Assembly (NCBI GenBank): GCA_038025085.1 | Contig: CM076151.1 | Coordinates: 9,057,001 to 9,121,000 of the forward strand | Reading direction: 5' to 3' | DNA length: 64,000 nt | Origin: Tetragonia tetragonoides | Lineage: Eukaryota; Streptophyta; Magnoliopsida; Caryophyllales; Aizoaceae | Part shown: positions 48,582 to 61,106 of the stretch, piece by piece | Position numbering within the stretch: position 1 is the stretch's first letter | How the letters are laid out: each line of letters begins with the position of its first letter | Position numbers and translations under genes: made by a program | Notes under the pieces: model-generated | What the model saw: the letters and a program-made list of their open reading frames with translations, nothing else | The model's database searches: none | Told to the model about the DNA's origin: nothing

Positions 48582-49415
48582 TGATGCGTAAACTAGCTCG
48601 TTATAATCTCTCACTTATATTGAGTCTCTCAAGAACAAAACTTGCGAAATTAAAAGGGATAAATTGGACCTCACCACAAATGAATCCTAAAGGTAAAACC
48701 ACCAGATTCAATTGATAAAGGGGCCACTCAAACTCACCACTCAAGTTATAAAGGCAAAGCCACCAAATAAGAGATAAAGGGTTTAAGATTTCAGAAATAG
48801 AGGCAACACTCTATCAGTTTTTCTCATTCACATAATCTGAGTATTACATTCGATTTCATTACATATTTATAGGCTCAAACATGCAACAAACCCTAATGGA
48901 ATACTTTAGAAAGAATCCTTGTTGTCCTTATGAGAGAAGGCCTCAAAAAGTGGTCCCAAAACTGTTTGGTACTCAGCTGTAATTCTAGCGACCAAATGGT
49001 CCCCAATAGTACAAATTGGAGCGTGTCCTTTGTACTGCTGGTCATTAATGCGCCTTGGCTCCTCTTGAGCTGGTAGATGTCCTTATCACTTGATCCCCAA
49101 GGCATAAAACAAACCAAAAATGATCAGATTACTAGGATCAATGACATGGCACTTAATTCCCACCCGTTAGCTGCATTAATGTTGATTAACTTCTACTTGT
49201 ACGGAATTAAAAGACTAATTACATTAATCTAACTTATTGAAAGCATTTAAATGATAACCCTGATGTTTTAGGTGTCCCTAATGAGTAGAATACACCCCCC
49301 ATTGTGTGCCTTGGTGCCGAACAAGCTTGCAATCTGAGATAGAGAAGGGATGCTCGCCCATAGCATGGTCAAGCTTGTTCTTGGAGCAGCAGCTTGCTCA
49401 ATTGATTTCGTATCA
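48582..49415 (-). repeat. 3' LTR of the gypsy element
   Basis: 834 bp. It carries four bases (near 48881) that the other LTR lacks. The pol frame enters it for about 49 codons and stops at 49268. Confidence 0.92.
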
Positions 49416-50836
49416 TTCTCCCCTTCTTTTTTGGGACTTGACCTCAAGTCCTCAAGGTAGTCATCAGCAAGATAAGGACTTAAATCACCCACATTGAACG
49501 TGGTAGAAACAGAAGAGTCTCCTGGAATTTCAATTTTGTACGCGCTTTCCCCAATCTTTTTCAGCACCTCAAATGGACCATCAGCTCTTTGCATCAACTT
49601 GTTCTTCCTCTTTGAAGGGAACCTCTCCTTCCTTAAATGAAGCCAAACCAAGTCACCAGGTTCAAAAGATGATTGTTTTCTGATTTCGTTGACTTTTGCT
49701 TTGTACGTTGCGTGTACACGCTCTAATTGAAAGAGATCATCAAAATCTGGCAATCCGAGGATAGGGGTTGCACTAAGCTTGTTTTTGAGCAATTCAAATG
49801 CCTCAATTTCTGCCTTGGTCCATCGAAAAGAGCCTTTCTTCATACAATCAGTAATAGGAGCCAATAAGGAAGAGAAATTCCTTATAAAACGCCTATAAAA
49901 TGAAGCCAATCCATGAAAGCTTTTCACCTCCGTGAGTGTCTTAGGTTCTGGCCATGACTTGATTTCCTCAACCTTTGATGGATCCATTGAAATCCCATCT
50001 CTTGAAATCACATAACCCAAAAATACAACCTCATGTGTCAAGAATTCAGCTTTCCCGAGTTTCCCATACAACTTATTCTCCCTAAGAACAGAAAACACTT
50101 CTTTCAAGTGTAGTAAGTGCTCATCTTTTGTTTTAGAGTAAATCAGAATATCATCAAAGTAAACTACCACAAACCTCCCTATATAAGGCCTTAACACGTC
50201 ATTCATGAGCCTCATGAAGGTACTTGGAGCATTTGACAGCCCAAAGGGCATCACTTTCCACTCAAACAGCCCACCTTTCATTTTAAATGTTGTTTTCCAC
50301 TCATCTCCGTCCCTCATTCTAATTTGATGATAACCACTTCTCAAATCAATCTTGGAAAAAACACAAACACCATGTAATTCATCAAGCATATCATCAAGTT
50401 TTGGAATGGGATATCTATACTTAATAGTAATGTTGTTGATGGCCCTACTATCAACACACATTCTCATTGCTCCATCCTTCTTGGGCACCAAAAGAGCTGG
50501 TACCGAGCATGGACTCATGCTAGGTTTGACATAACCCCTAGCCACAAGCTCATCTACTTGCCTTTGCAACTCTTTTGCTTCACTAGGAGAGCATCTATAG
50601 GCTGCTTTATTGGGTAAAACATCCCCTGGAACAAGATCTATTTGATGCTCAATACCCCTAATTGGAGGTAATCCCGGCGGTAGGTCACTAGGAAAAACGT
50701 CCCCAAACACTTCAAGCAAAGGTCTCACAAGCATGGGCACCTCACATTCCACATCCCTATTGTTCTCTTCAACAACCAGAGTAGCAAACACACATACACC
50801 ATTGTCTAATTCATGCACAAATCCCTTTTCTCCCAA
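49268..50836 (-). pseudogene. Gypsy pol: reverse transcriptase fused to integrase C-terminus
   Basis: An open frame of about 520 codons on the minus strand. In order: a linker with the DLVPGDVLPNKAAYR segment, reverse transcriptase with KKDGAMRMCVDSRAINN, SKIDLRSGYHQIR and the catalytic YFDD box, then the connection domain (FHGLASFYRRFI). At LPDFDDLF (about 49735-49745) the RNase H that should follow is missing. The frame continues directly in QLERVHATYKAKVNEIRK, an integrase C-terminal region ending FNVGDLSPYLADD. No integrase catalytic core remains, so the element cannot insert itself. The frame runs into the 3' LTR. No gag-pol continuity: a frameshift near 50915-50925 separates it from protease. 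Confidence 0.85.
49416..49432 (-). other. Polypurine tract of the gypsy element
   Basis: On the minus strand AAAAAAGAAGGGGAGAA directly abuts the 3' LTR start TGATACG, as needed for plus-strand priming. Confidence 0.88.
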
Positions 50837-52374
50837 ATAAACACCATTTTCAGATTTACTCTCATTTCTAATTGGTCCATTAGGTGGTAATGAAGCAAGA
50901 GTAATATTTTCTTCCCATTCATGAACAATGAATATGTGTTAGCAAAACCATGGTGAAACACCTTTCTATCATATAACCAGGGTCTACCAAACAAGATATG
51001 ACATGCATCCATTGGTATCACATCACAAACAACATCATCTCTATATGAATTGCCAATAGAAAATGGAATTGAGACTTGACGGGTTACCTTTACCTCATTT
51101 CCCTTATTGAGCCATTGAAGCTTGTAGGGACTTGGGTGCTTTGAGGTGGTCAAATTAAGTTTCTCCACCATGGTGGTAGATGCTGTATTTGCACAACTCC
51201 CACCATCTATGATCATGGTGCATACTTTTCCCAAAACCGTGCCACGTGAGTGGAAAATGTTCTCGCGTTGGCATGGTTCTCTAGGGCCTTCATTGGAGTG
51301 CAAAGCTCTTCTCATGACTAACAACTCACCATTATCAGCAATAATAATCTCCCCATCTTGAGCTTGAGGTGGCTCCTCATATTTCTCTTCTTCGGACTCA
51401 ATTTCATCCGGAATCTCTTCAAACGTTGTCAATGCACGTTTGTTTCCACATTCAGCTTGAAAATGCCCATATCCATGGCATTTGAAACACCTTTTCTCTT
51501 TGTTGAACCTAGATGGTTCCTTGACAGCCTCTTTTCCCTTCTCAACTTTAGGATTATGCTCATTTGTGGTTCCACTTGTACTCCCCTTGAAAAAGTTAGA
51601 CACGGGGCTAACAAATGGTTTAGGAGTGATTTTCTTGCTCTTCTCTTGCTTTGCAACCATCAAAGCCAGCTTGATAGTGTCTTGGAGAGTCTATCTTGGT
51701 TGCAATTCAACCCTCTCTCTAATGTTAGGGTTTAGGCCGTGAATAAACCTAGCAATTGTGTGCTCGTGAGCCTCCCTCACCTCGGTTCTCATGAGAAGTT
51801 TCTCAAACTCTCTCACGTATTCATTGACATCCTTAGAGCCTTGTGTGAGTTGAGTGAGCTGTAGATACAAGTCTTGCTTGTAAGAATCAGGAACAAAGAG
51901 TTTTTGCATCAAAGACTTCAACTTGGTCCAAGTTTCAATCTTGCATTTGCCATCTCTCACACGTTGGTGTTGTGTGTTCTCTAGCCACAGTGAAGCATAC
52001 TTCTTCAACTTAATGGACGCAAACTTGTATGATTTGCTGTCATCATAGCCCTTAGCCTCAAAATACCTCTCCATATTGTGAACCCAATCAAAGAAATCAC
52101 TAGGGTCTATGCCACCTTCAAAATCAGAAGACTCAAGCTTAAGGTCTCTCATGTCGTCCCATGGTTCACCTCCTCTTCTTCCCCTTGGACTAGGAGAATA
52201 AGATTCATGACTAGGATCACTTGGAGGTGGAGTACCTCCATCATCATCACCACGTCCTCCACGACGTCCCCTATGTCTCCTCCTAACTTCTCCTTGTAGG
52301 AGGTCACGAATACCTTGTAATTGTTGTTCAAGAGCATACATTCTACCCTCAAATTGGGCTTGCTCAAGAGTCAT
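50806..52374 (-). pseudogene. Gypsy gag-protease, broken
   Basis: The frame starts at ATG 52374 (MTLEQAQFEGR). It encodes the Retrotrans_gag core (about 52110-51700: FFDWVHNMERYFEAKGY to RFIHGLNPNIRERVEL), an in-frame TAG at 51691-51693, then a CCHC knuckle (CFKCHGYGHFQAEC) and the protease site DGGS with the FGRPWLYDRK end. A second ATG in frame 24 bases upstream is cut off by TGA. After the protease the frame is lost near 50920 and the linker to reverse transcriptase continues in another frame. At least three lesions, so not functional. Confidence 0.8.
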
Positions 52375-52582
52375 GTTTCATGGAACTTCTCCGGCCATTT
52401 TGTAGCTTGGTTCTTTGTGGTGGTGAATGTGTTTGGCTTAAAAGGGTTTATTTTGTAGTAGGCTTAGACAGAATAAGAAGATAATTGTGTTTAGTGAGGC
52501 TAAATCACAAACGCAACCTTTAGATCCAATATACTCAACGTGAGTGTTAGAGGAGTAAAGGTGTGATCCTAACCTTAATAGA

Positions 52583-52585
<3 letters not shown>

Positions 52586-52638
<53 letters not shown>
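52586..52638. repeat. GA microsatellite inside gypsy leader
   Basis: About 26 GA units between the primer-binding site and gag of the gypsy element, on its untranslated leader (CT in element sense). Long pure tracts here suggest growth after insertion. Confidence 0.9.
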
Positions 52639-52641
<3 letters not shown>

Positions 52642-53039
52642 AAAGAAGCCCCAACAATATCCACACAATAATCAAACCACAATCAACCAGAATCAATCCA
52701 ACAAAATCAGTATAGCACAGTTCTTGTCCGTACACAACGTATGCATTCAACACAAATTATGACAGCCAAAACCACGACAAAATCAAATGTTCACAAAGAT
52801 AGTTGTAGATCTATACCTTAGGAAGCCAACCAAGAAGAAAAGTCACAATATTTATCACTAGAACACCAGATATGAGTGTTTTTGCAAAACGGCTCCCAGA
52901 CGCTGTCCAGCGAGAGCAACAAAACGTTTGAGCTTGAATGGAGGACCAAAACTCAACCTTTTTCGTTGATTCAACTTGGAGAAGAAAGATAACTTCCAAA
53001 AGTTTCAGAATACCAAATCAAACGACCTAAAAAACCAGA

Positions 53040-53051
53040 GCTCTGATACCA
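53040..53051 (-). other. Primer-binding site of gypsy element
   Basis: The minus strand reads TGGTATCAGAGC three bases inside the 5' LTR, complementary to initiator tRNA-Met, the same primer as in the copia element. Confidence 0.92.
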
Positions 53052-53054
53052 CTT

Positions 53055-53884
53055 TGATGCGCAAACTAACTCGTTATAATCTCTCACTTATATTGAGTCT
53101 CTCAAGAACAAAACTTGCGAAATTAAAAGGGATAAATTGGACCTCACCACAAATGAATCCTAAAGGTAAAACCACCAGATTCAATTGATAAAGGGGTCAC
53201 TCAAACTCACCACTCAAGTTATAAAGGCAAAGCCACCAAACAAGAGATAAAGGGTTTAAGATTTCAGAAATAGAGGCAACACTCTATCAGTTTTTCTCAT
53301 TCACATAATCTGAGTATTACATTCGATTTCATTACATATTTATAGGCTCAAGCAACAAACCCTAATGGAATACTCTAGAAAGAATCCTTGCTGTCTTCAT
53401 GAGAGAAGGCCTCAAAAAGTGGTCCCAAAACTGTTTGGTACTCAGCTGTAATTCTAGCGACCAAATGGTCCTCAATAGTACAAATTGGAGCGTGTCCTTT
53501 GTACTGCTGGTCATTAATGCGCCTTGGCTCCTCTTGAGCTGGTAGATGTCCTTATCACTTGATCCCAAAGGCTTAAAACAAACCCAAAATGATCTGATTA
53601 CTAGGATCAATAACATGGCACTTAATTCCCACCCGTTAGCTGCACTAATGTTGATTAACGTCTACTTGTACGGAATTAAAAGACTAATTACATTAATCTA
53701 ACTTATTGAAAGCATTTAAATGATAACCCTGATGTTTTAGGTGTCCCTAATGAGTAGAATACACCCCCCATTGTGTGCCTTGGTGCCGAACAAGCTTGCA
53801 ATCTGAGATAGAGAAGGGATGCTCGCCCATAGCATGGTCAAGCTTGTTCTTAGAGCAGCAGCTTGCTCAATTGATTTCGTATCA
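53055..53884 (-). repeat. 5' LTR of the gypsy element
   Basis: 830-bp partner of 48582-49415, followed at 53885-53889 by the target duplication CATTT. Confidence 0.92.
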
Positions 53885-53889
53885 CATTT

Positions 53890-54197
53890 AAAACTCCATC
53901 TAAATATATTCAATATTAGACTCATTGAAAAGTGTGCTTTAAATTTGTAAGACAAAAAGTAGATTACTGAATTGAAGTGAATTGAACTGATTCAATGATT
54001 GAGTGAGATAATATTAAAAGAAATAATATTTCACTAATAAATATCCGGAAGACATCTAGCATATAGTAATATCAACAAAATTACAATCTAACTAATCAAC
54101 CAAACAAATATACAATCTAATAAATCACAAATGACTTCAATCCAAAATGTTACCGAGCTAGCAAGAATGATGTTGACAAACCACTTACATATAATTA
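53890..54197. other. Gap between gypsy element and Helitron
   Basis: AT-rich, no coding. It continues the repeat-like sequence that ends at 48576. Confidence 0.4.
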
Positions 54198-54580
54198 CTA
54201 GTAATGATGTCCGTACGATGCACGGGTTAAGATATATAATTTTTTATTATTTTTCTTGTTATTTTATTCTTCAATATTATACATTTTAAATTATATCTTA
54301 TACGTGAAGATTAAACATATTGTAAATGCATCTCATTTTGAAGTATTTTTCGATGCGAATACGATGGTACAAATACTATTTTTATGAAGATGTGTAGAAG
54401 ATTACATTTGCTTTTGAAGTTTTGACAAAGATTAAGTTATAACACTTAAAAAACTCTAGTTATTCATCACAAGTCAAACTCTCAATTTTAATTTTTTTAA
54501 AATTATTCTAATAATACATTTGATGATGTGGCATGGCTCAAAACTCACGAAATAATCCAGTTTTATATATATAGAGAAGA
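54198..54580 (-). mobile_element. Non-autonomous Helitron, 383 bp
   Basis: On the minus strand it starts TCTTCTCTATATATATAAAA (from 54580) and ends CTAG at 54198. The end is preceded by a hairpin CCGTGC-ATC-GTACGG (54211-54225) about 9 bases before it. The flanking host bases are A on the 5' side (54581) and T on the 3' side (54197), the A^T target of Helitrons, with no target duplication. It carries no RepHel gene. Confidence 0.82.
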
Positions 54581-55388
54581 TTGCTTTCAAAGTACTACAT
54601 CTTTTCCTAATAATGTCATGTCATACTTGGGAGCAATTTTAGTGAGTTTCATAGATGCTCGCACAGAACTCATTTAGAGAATATTTTAAACTCGTTCACA
54701 TCAATTTAATTGAAATATTTTACTCAAATTGAAAGCCTTATCTACTTTCGTTGGTTTGTTTCTAGACCAAATTATGGTAATTTGAAATTTACGTGGATAA
54801 ATATTAGAGATGTAGGAAATTTTTGTTCATTAAAAAAATGACTCTGTACTGTCAGAATAACGGTAAAATCGTCTCAAACAAGTTGAGAAAAATCCATTTT
54901 GATATAAACAGAAGGGAGTGGTGTTACCATTGGCAAAATTAGAAATGCGTCAGCTAGGGCCAGAATACCCCCTCAAGGCCTCAACCCAAGGAAACAAATG
55001 ATTTTCATGTAATTTTAGCCCAAATTTTATATATTATAAAGTATTTATTTAATTTTCGCCATCTCACACTCAAAATCTTGCTTCTATCGTGGGATGTGTT
55101 ACGGGAATACTTCAAAATTGTTCTCCGTGGTATATAGAGATGAGAAATGGACATTCTTCTCTTATCCAGTCAAAGAATGACGCGTAGCAGAATTGGGGAA
55201 AGCCTACCATAAGGTTGCATAATGAAAAGTTGCAGACATTAATTACCCGTGTTTGCTGAAGCCCAGCCATCTCAATCTCAAATCAACAGATTTTTTCTAT
55301 AAGTTAAAGATCCCCTTTTATCACAAAACCCATCATGCATTGTAGCCACAGTTAAGGGTGCGTTTGACTACTGATCCATATAGTACAA
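54581..55388. other. Gene-free AT-rich stretch
   Basis: No coding similarity or bounded repeat was recognised. Confidence 0.4.
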
Positions 55389-55390
55389 AC

Positions 55391-55549
55391 CATGGGGTTT
55401 GGATCCTCTGCGGTACAGCAGAGGTCCATTCTCAGCTGTTCCCTTTGTAAATAGGGGGGGTGTTTCAGATTTGGAGAGTTTGGAGAGAAGAGAGAAAGGG
55501 AGAAAAGAAGGGAGAGAGGAACTGCAGAGGATCCTTATTCCAAACCATG
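55391..55549. mobile_element. MITE-like inverted-repeat element
   Basis: Left end CATGGGGTTTGGATCCTCTG and right end the complement (GCAGAGGATCC...CCAAACCATG), imperfect over about 25 bp. 159 bp long. The inner part has a GA-rich right half (55475-55520) and no coding. No clear target duplication. Confidence 0.55.
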
Positions 55550-56192
55550 CATAATAAAAAGATAGTAAGTTTTTGAAAGCTAGCTTGTTCTACAAAGAGT
55601 AGTATAGTAGTGCATCGTGTGGTTAAATTTTATGGTAAAGATCATGATTTAAATCTTACTAATTTCTCTTTATTGAGTTTGTCTGCATTTTTTTGGCTTG
55701 TTTGATGTGTATGGTTTACAAGTTATTACATATATTCGGGATTTATCCAATACACACTCTAAGAGTAGTTACTGCGAGTTCCTTGTATTAGAAAAAAACA
55801 GAAGAAAAAAACTTGTTGAGTTGTTATACACGGCGCAGTAAAGTAGCTAGTTTGTTTAAAGTGAAGTTGTAAACATTTCAATCTTCTTAAATCTTCAAGA
55901 TTTCTGATGTTATGAATGTGTTCTTTTTCCTTAAAATGAATTGGACTAGGGTGTACTAAATTGAACTGAGCTAATAAATTATTATGAGAGAAATAATAGA
56001 TTATTAAATTGAACTGACTAGGTCCACTATTAATGCTCTGAGGATATATAGTATTCGACCAACGGAAAACCATTTTTCCCTCTAAAAATTATTTTCATTA
56101 CTTTTGTAAATAAACCCAAACAACAGAAAATGAGAATCACCCTAACCAAAAGGAGCCTAACTTCTAAAAATAGGACAAATGTTTTAAAGGTA
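55550..56192. other. Gene-free stretch
   Basis: AT-rich sequence without recognisable genes. Its short open frames have no family motifs. Confidence 0.35.
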
Positions 56193-56352
56193 TGATCATA
56201 ATTGAAATATAGCCATAACTGACAGTTAACCTCTTCTAAACTTCAAATGAGTACCGTGTGAATAGTAATACATAAAAAGCTAACTTCAAATATAGCCATA
56301 ACAGACAGTTAACCTCTTCTAAACTTCAAATGATCATAATTGAAATATAGCC
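56193..56352. repeat. Interleaved direct duplication
   Basis: A block starting ATAGCCATAAC and ending TTCTAAACTTCAAATGA occurs at 56209-56250 and 56292-56333, with one mismatch. The 22 bp TGATCATAATTGAAATATAG plus CC occurs at 56193-56214 and 56331-56352. The order implies two overlapping local duplications. Confidence 0.8.
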
Positions 56353-56363
56353 AACCAATAAAT

Positions 56364-56551
56364 GGTTGGTGAGAGTGGTTCGGCATTCTCATCCTTTAAA
56401 CAAGATCGAGGATTCGAATCTTGTGAATGGAAAAACTATTTAGTGGAAACACTTTACCTCTTTGTGGGCCGATCCGGTACGAACAAGACTAGTCTTAGCC
56501 CTAAGGCCTTAGGTAAACTTGTGCTTAAACCAAAAAAAAAAAAAAAAAAAA
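56364..56551 (+). mobile_element. tRNA-derived SINE with poly(A)
   Basis: Box A region TTGGTGAGAGTGGTTCGG (56366-56383), box B GGATTCGAATC (56410-56420), body to CTTGTGCTTAAACC, then about 21 A (56531-56551). The box spacing fits a tRNA head. No good target duplication was seen. Confidence 0.75.
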
Positions 56552-57463
56552 AGCTATCCTGTAAGTATGCTTTATAAAATTCTTAATTAATGAAAAAGCT
56601 GAGGTCAGGAAGATGATGATGTGAATACTCATGATATTCATTCATTCAAACATTATATATAATACCCCATTATTATGAACCTTTTAAAAAAAATCTAATA
56701 GCTACATTAGGGATGTCAATTATTGAATTAATGATACTACGAGTATATATATAATGGATTTGGATCCTCTCTAATACTCGATTATGCGTATTTACTCATT
56801 ATAGACTTGTAAATGTTTGTAATTTAACTTTATATTTCTTTTGTATATTCAGTTTAACACATGATAAGTATCTATAAGTATTATATGTAGATGCGGAAAA
56901 TGGGGAGAAATCAAGATCGATATATGATATATTGTTTGAGATTTCTTAATACCGCACGTACATGAATTTGATAATATAAGGAGCCCTGTTCTGACTATCC
57001 AATTGCAGTGTTAATTTGATCTAAACGAGAAAAACGTACTCTAGCTCATTTTATTATACATAGGACATAGGAGGCACACTAAAAGAGCCAAAAACACTAA
57101 TATAAAGCAGAGGCCAGAGAGAGGTTACTTGTAAAGAAAGCATTGGTAGTGTGTGTGGATAAAGAGATTTTGATATTAGGGCCAATTACTAGTATGATTA
57201 GAGCCAATCATAGCCCACCAATTGGGTTTCTTGTGGAGGTCCAAATTCCCATTACAAGTTTGTTAATTTACTCACACAACCTTGTAGCCATTATTCTCTG
57301 CTCTCTATATATATGTGTGCATATAGGCTTCGTTCTAAGTTTTGTCCTTGGCATTTCCTCTTTAGTGTCTCCAATCTAACAACGTTTTTAAATTCTAATC
57401 TTACGCGTTGAAGGAAAAGTTTTCAATATTACAAAGCTATTTGTATATGTCAGTCACCACTAT
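56552..57463. other. Gene-free stretch before LINE
   Basis: AT-rich, TA-repeat words near 56747-56755 and 57307-57313, no recognisable gene. Confidence 0.4.
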
Positions 57464-58595
57464 AAGGTGTTTGTTCTTCAAGAATGTGTTTTTCTGTAAC
57501 CATTTTTATAAAAAAAATTGCGAGTTTAGCTGAATTTGGAATATTAATATTCCAAATAAAGTTAAAAATTTTCTCTGGAAATTGTGTCTTGATTACCTTC
57601 CAACAAAGAATAGACTTCAACAAAGTAAGGTGTTTGTTCCTCAAGAATGTATTTTCTGTAACCACCACTCTGAGGATAAATTCCATCTTTTCTTTGACTG
57701 TCCGCATTTTTTCCAAGTATGGGACGAAGTTCAAACTCTGTGTGAGAAACGTTTAAATATTCTAGTCCCTTCGTCCAGTTCTTTTGTGACTAGGTTAAAC
57801 TTGTTACGCCATAAATTGTCCGACTGGGATTTAGTTCTAGTAATTTATACTTGGTGGCTTTTCTGGTTTGCTAGGAACAAGATTATGTTTGACAATGTAA
57901 CAACCACGCCTTCTCAAATTGCCCACTCTGTTATAAATAACTTTACAGAATGGTTTTCTTTAGCTAACCAACAATGTGATTTTGATAGCAGTGGTGCTTT
58001 TAATAAAAAGAAAGTAACTAAAAGTCCTAGACCAGACGTTCATTGGTCACCCCCAAGAGAAAATTATGTGAAAATTAATTTTGAATGGATCCAAGAAAAA
58101 CAACTCGAAAGCAGCAGCTGGTTTCTGTATTCGAAACCAACAGGGAGACGTGATCTCCTTGGGAGCAAAACAATGCGGGGAAAACTCCATCTTAGTTGCA
58201 GAAGCCATAGGTTTGCGCGAGGGTGTCCGTAAGGCAAGGAATCTTGGTTATAAAAATATCACCATTGAGGGTGATAACCTAGCCGTCATCAAAGCTTTGC
58301 GAGCAAAATGGCGTATTCCCTAGGAAATAGAGAATATTTTAATAGACACTAAAACAGATCTACACCATTTTGACAAAGTCGAAGTCATTCACTGTTTCAG
58401 GGAAGCTAATGGAGTGACTGATTTTATGGCCAATTTTGGTCACTCATGCCCTAGTTTACTTTACTGGTCGAATTCTTTCGATCAATCCCTTACCAATATT
58501 TTGTTAAAGGATTCCTTAGGATAATTCTCTCTAGAGGATTATTCTGGCTTTCTTGCTTTTTCCAAAAAAAAAAAAAAAAAAAAACAAAAAAAAAA
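57464..58595 (+). mobile_element. 5'-truncated LINE (zf-RVT and RNase H), broken
   Basis: The 3' part of a plant L1-type LINE. The zinc-binding region starts at about 57535 (IWNINIPNKVKNFLWKLCLDYLPTKNR). It continues through CIFCNHHSEDKFHLFFDCPHFFQVW and then DPVL-type WWLFWFARNKIMFDN. An RNase H domain follows at about 58057-58500 (YVKINFDG..., AAGFCIRNQQGD, EAIGLREG, IEGDNLAVIKAL, REANGVTDFMA). An extra A near 58082 shifts the frame, and a TAG at 58321-58323 interrupts the RNase H. A poly(A) tail ends it (58564-58595). 57464-57502 is a displaced second copy of 57627-57664, so the 5' end is rearranged. Confidence 0.8.
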
Positions 58596-61106
58596 ACACC
58601 ACTACTTTAATTTAGCTATAGCTATCTGTGTATATATGTAGAGGAACATCATCCTGGCTAGTAGATATAGGGCATATGTTATTTCCAAGTTTCTCAATAG
58701 CCTAATTGGTTCAAGTCAGTTCGGTAATCTACATTTTCTCTCACATATAAGGAGATTAAAAGCGGAGCTCGACCAACAAGCTAAGCTACTATTTACGCGT
58801 GGTCCGATAATTATTCGTTGTTGTTACAATTTAATAGAAAATGGTGTATATATATGTAGCTAATTTCATTTTGATGGGATATAAAAGAGCATTCAAATTA
58901 TGTTTTTTTCCACTTATTTTCACCAATTCTATCTCACATATTGGAGTGTCACTGACCCACTGATTTGTCACTACTTTTCATTGATTCGATGATTTTCACT
59001 GATTCAGTAAGGTTCTTTCACTGATTCAATGACAAGGCTCTGACACTAAATCTTGTAAGTATGAAGTATTTTTTCCACTGATTGGATATGATACTGCCAC
59101 TAATTTTCACTGATTATGAATTTTGCTCGTGTCGAATAAGTGAAAAAGAAAACACTCCAATAACGATAGTTGTTGCTAGTCACCATGGCCTCAAGGGTGT
59201 AAAGTTCGACTTGGACACGACCTAGCTAATTAACCAATGAAGTGGTATAAATTATTAAGAAAAAAACAACAATGCAACAACGTATAAAAATGGTTTTGGT
59301 TTAGTGATGACTGATGATGATGATACGTGATAAACTGATCCATTCTTTCTTTTGATTTGGGTGCATAGACATGTCCTAGAAGCCTTTTTCTGCTGCTACT
59401 GCACGTGTAGTCGCCACCCTCTTTTTATCATTTCATTTGCTTGGCTATCTTGGCATCAACGTCGAGGTAGAGAGAGAGAGTGAGAGAAAATAATTATTAT
59501 TGTGGTCATTAACTCATTATGTATAGAGGCTATTCAATTGATTGGGCATCAAGAGAGGTGCGTTGGGTCAGTTGTTGATAGTGGCTTTATCCAAGCTAAT
59601 TAGCATAAATTACGTAAACATCATGTAACTATTATGTCTATATGATGGTCGTCTTAGCTTTCTCATGTGAATGACTATATGGAAGTGACGAAAGGAGGGA
59701 TGTGTAATAGTCTACTCAATTGAGATTGGCGTAGATTAGGGAGTTATGTCCTAGTTGGGGATTGGAGAAATTATTACATAGTTTGAGACTAATAGCGGAA
59801 GAAGGATTTTGAGTGTGAGGGAGCGGAAATTAAAAATATATATAATGTAAGGGAAAAGGGAGACTGATCAATTAAAAGCAAATATATGAAGTTTAGACTA
59901 AAATTACATAAAATTAGACAATTTTTGGGGTTGAAGAGGGGGCTCCAGCCACTAATGGTCCACCCCTGATTCCGTCAATGTTCGGGACTTATGTTTCCAC
60001 CTCTCAGCAAAATAAATAAAGTATACTTATTTCAAATTTAATCCTAAAAAAGTGGCAATAATTGAGAGAGGTAGAAATATCGTCCGGATCTGTTTAATAA
60101 TTTCTCTTAAATAGGGGGCTTGCTGAAGGTCCATCTTAATAATAATACAGTACGTACAAGATGGATTGAGTTATGCCTAATAAAGATCAGATATAATATA
60201 TCTCCTTAACTAAAGAACATGCTAATTAACAGGCCTATGAAAAAATTACTCTAATTCATAAGGAGTTATAAAATCGGATGAGGCAGGTTTTGAATCCAAA
60301 TGACTAGTACTATTCTAAAAAAAATTACCACAAACTAACATAATTACGAATTCGATGCTTTTTTTCGTTGTCTCCATATTGTATTTCATTTCGCTACTCA
60401 CTACATCTCAATTTGCATTTCATGTTGTTTCACATTATTCTATTCCAGTACGCAAGATCCATTCTGTTTCATGCCTCTGTTCCAGTCCATTATTATGGTC
60501 TACGTACGTGGTTCCCTTGTGTTCCATTTCAAGTCATACAACACCATTCCATTGAAGAAAACAGTAGGACCTTTTTAATTGTTTTAAACTTTTAGAATAT
60601 ATTCTCATTCTAGAATCAGACGAGTTGCAATTCCCTATAAACAAGGAAGTATGATTGTTAAACGTACGATTATGAAATTGAGATATAAATTCATGCTAGC
60701 TGTTTCTTACGAGCTGTTGCTGGCAATATATTTGTCCTTATTATTGGAAACATTCAACAAATCAGAAGTAACATAAGTATGCAAAACCTATATTTTGTTC
60801 TTAAGAAGAGCAAACACCTTGAATACGACCATGAGCTTACACTTTGATTAGTACTATATGCCAAGAGATATAATATTAGTACTATTCATTTACAAGGGTC
60901 TAGCTAGTTAATCACGTATATATAATAATGGGTCAAGAGATATAGTTTGATCATGAAATCTATTTAGTATATCTCAGTTGCTTGCACAATAATGGGTGTG
61001 TGAGCGTGTTGATATATATAGAGATTCATCAGATCAAATAGGCCTGTTGTTTTAATCGATTTATTTATTGTAATTTTTGGATGTTAGTGGATATATATGC
61101 CAACTT
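58596..61106. other. Gene-free stretch
   Basis: About 2.5 kb without a recognisable gene. 58950-59110 repeats CACTGATT and GATTCA words irregularly. 60355-60560 has CATTCTGTTTC/TGTTCCA words like the MITE at 61819-62077. Confidence 0.4.

Larger units (their letters stand above)
48582..53884 (-). mobile_element. Ty3/gypsy LTR retrotransposon with in-frame pol deletion
   Basis: A 5,303-bp element in minus orientation. LTRs of 830 bp (5', 53055-53884) and 834 bp (3', 48582-49415) begin TGATACGAAATC and end GCATCA when read on the minus strand. A perfect 5-bp target duplication CATTT flanks it (48577-48581, 53885-53889). Primer site, purine tract, gag, protease and reverse transcriptase are present. 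RNase H and the integrase core are gone, and the reverse transcriptase frame runs straight into the integrase C-terminal region. The LTRs differ by about 20 substitutions and one 4-bp indel by eye, so it is clearly older than the copia element. Confidence 0.93.
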
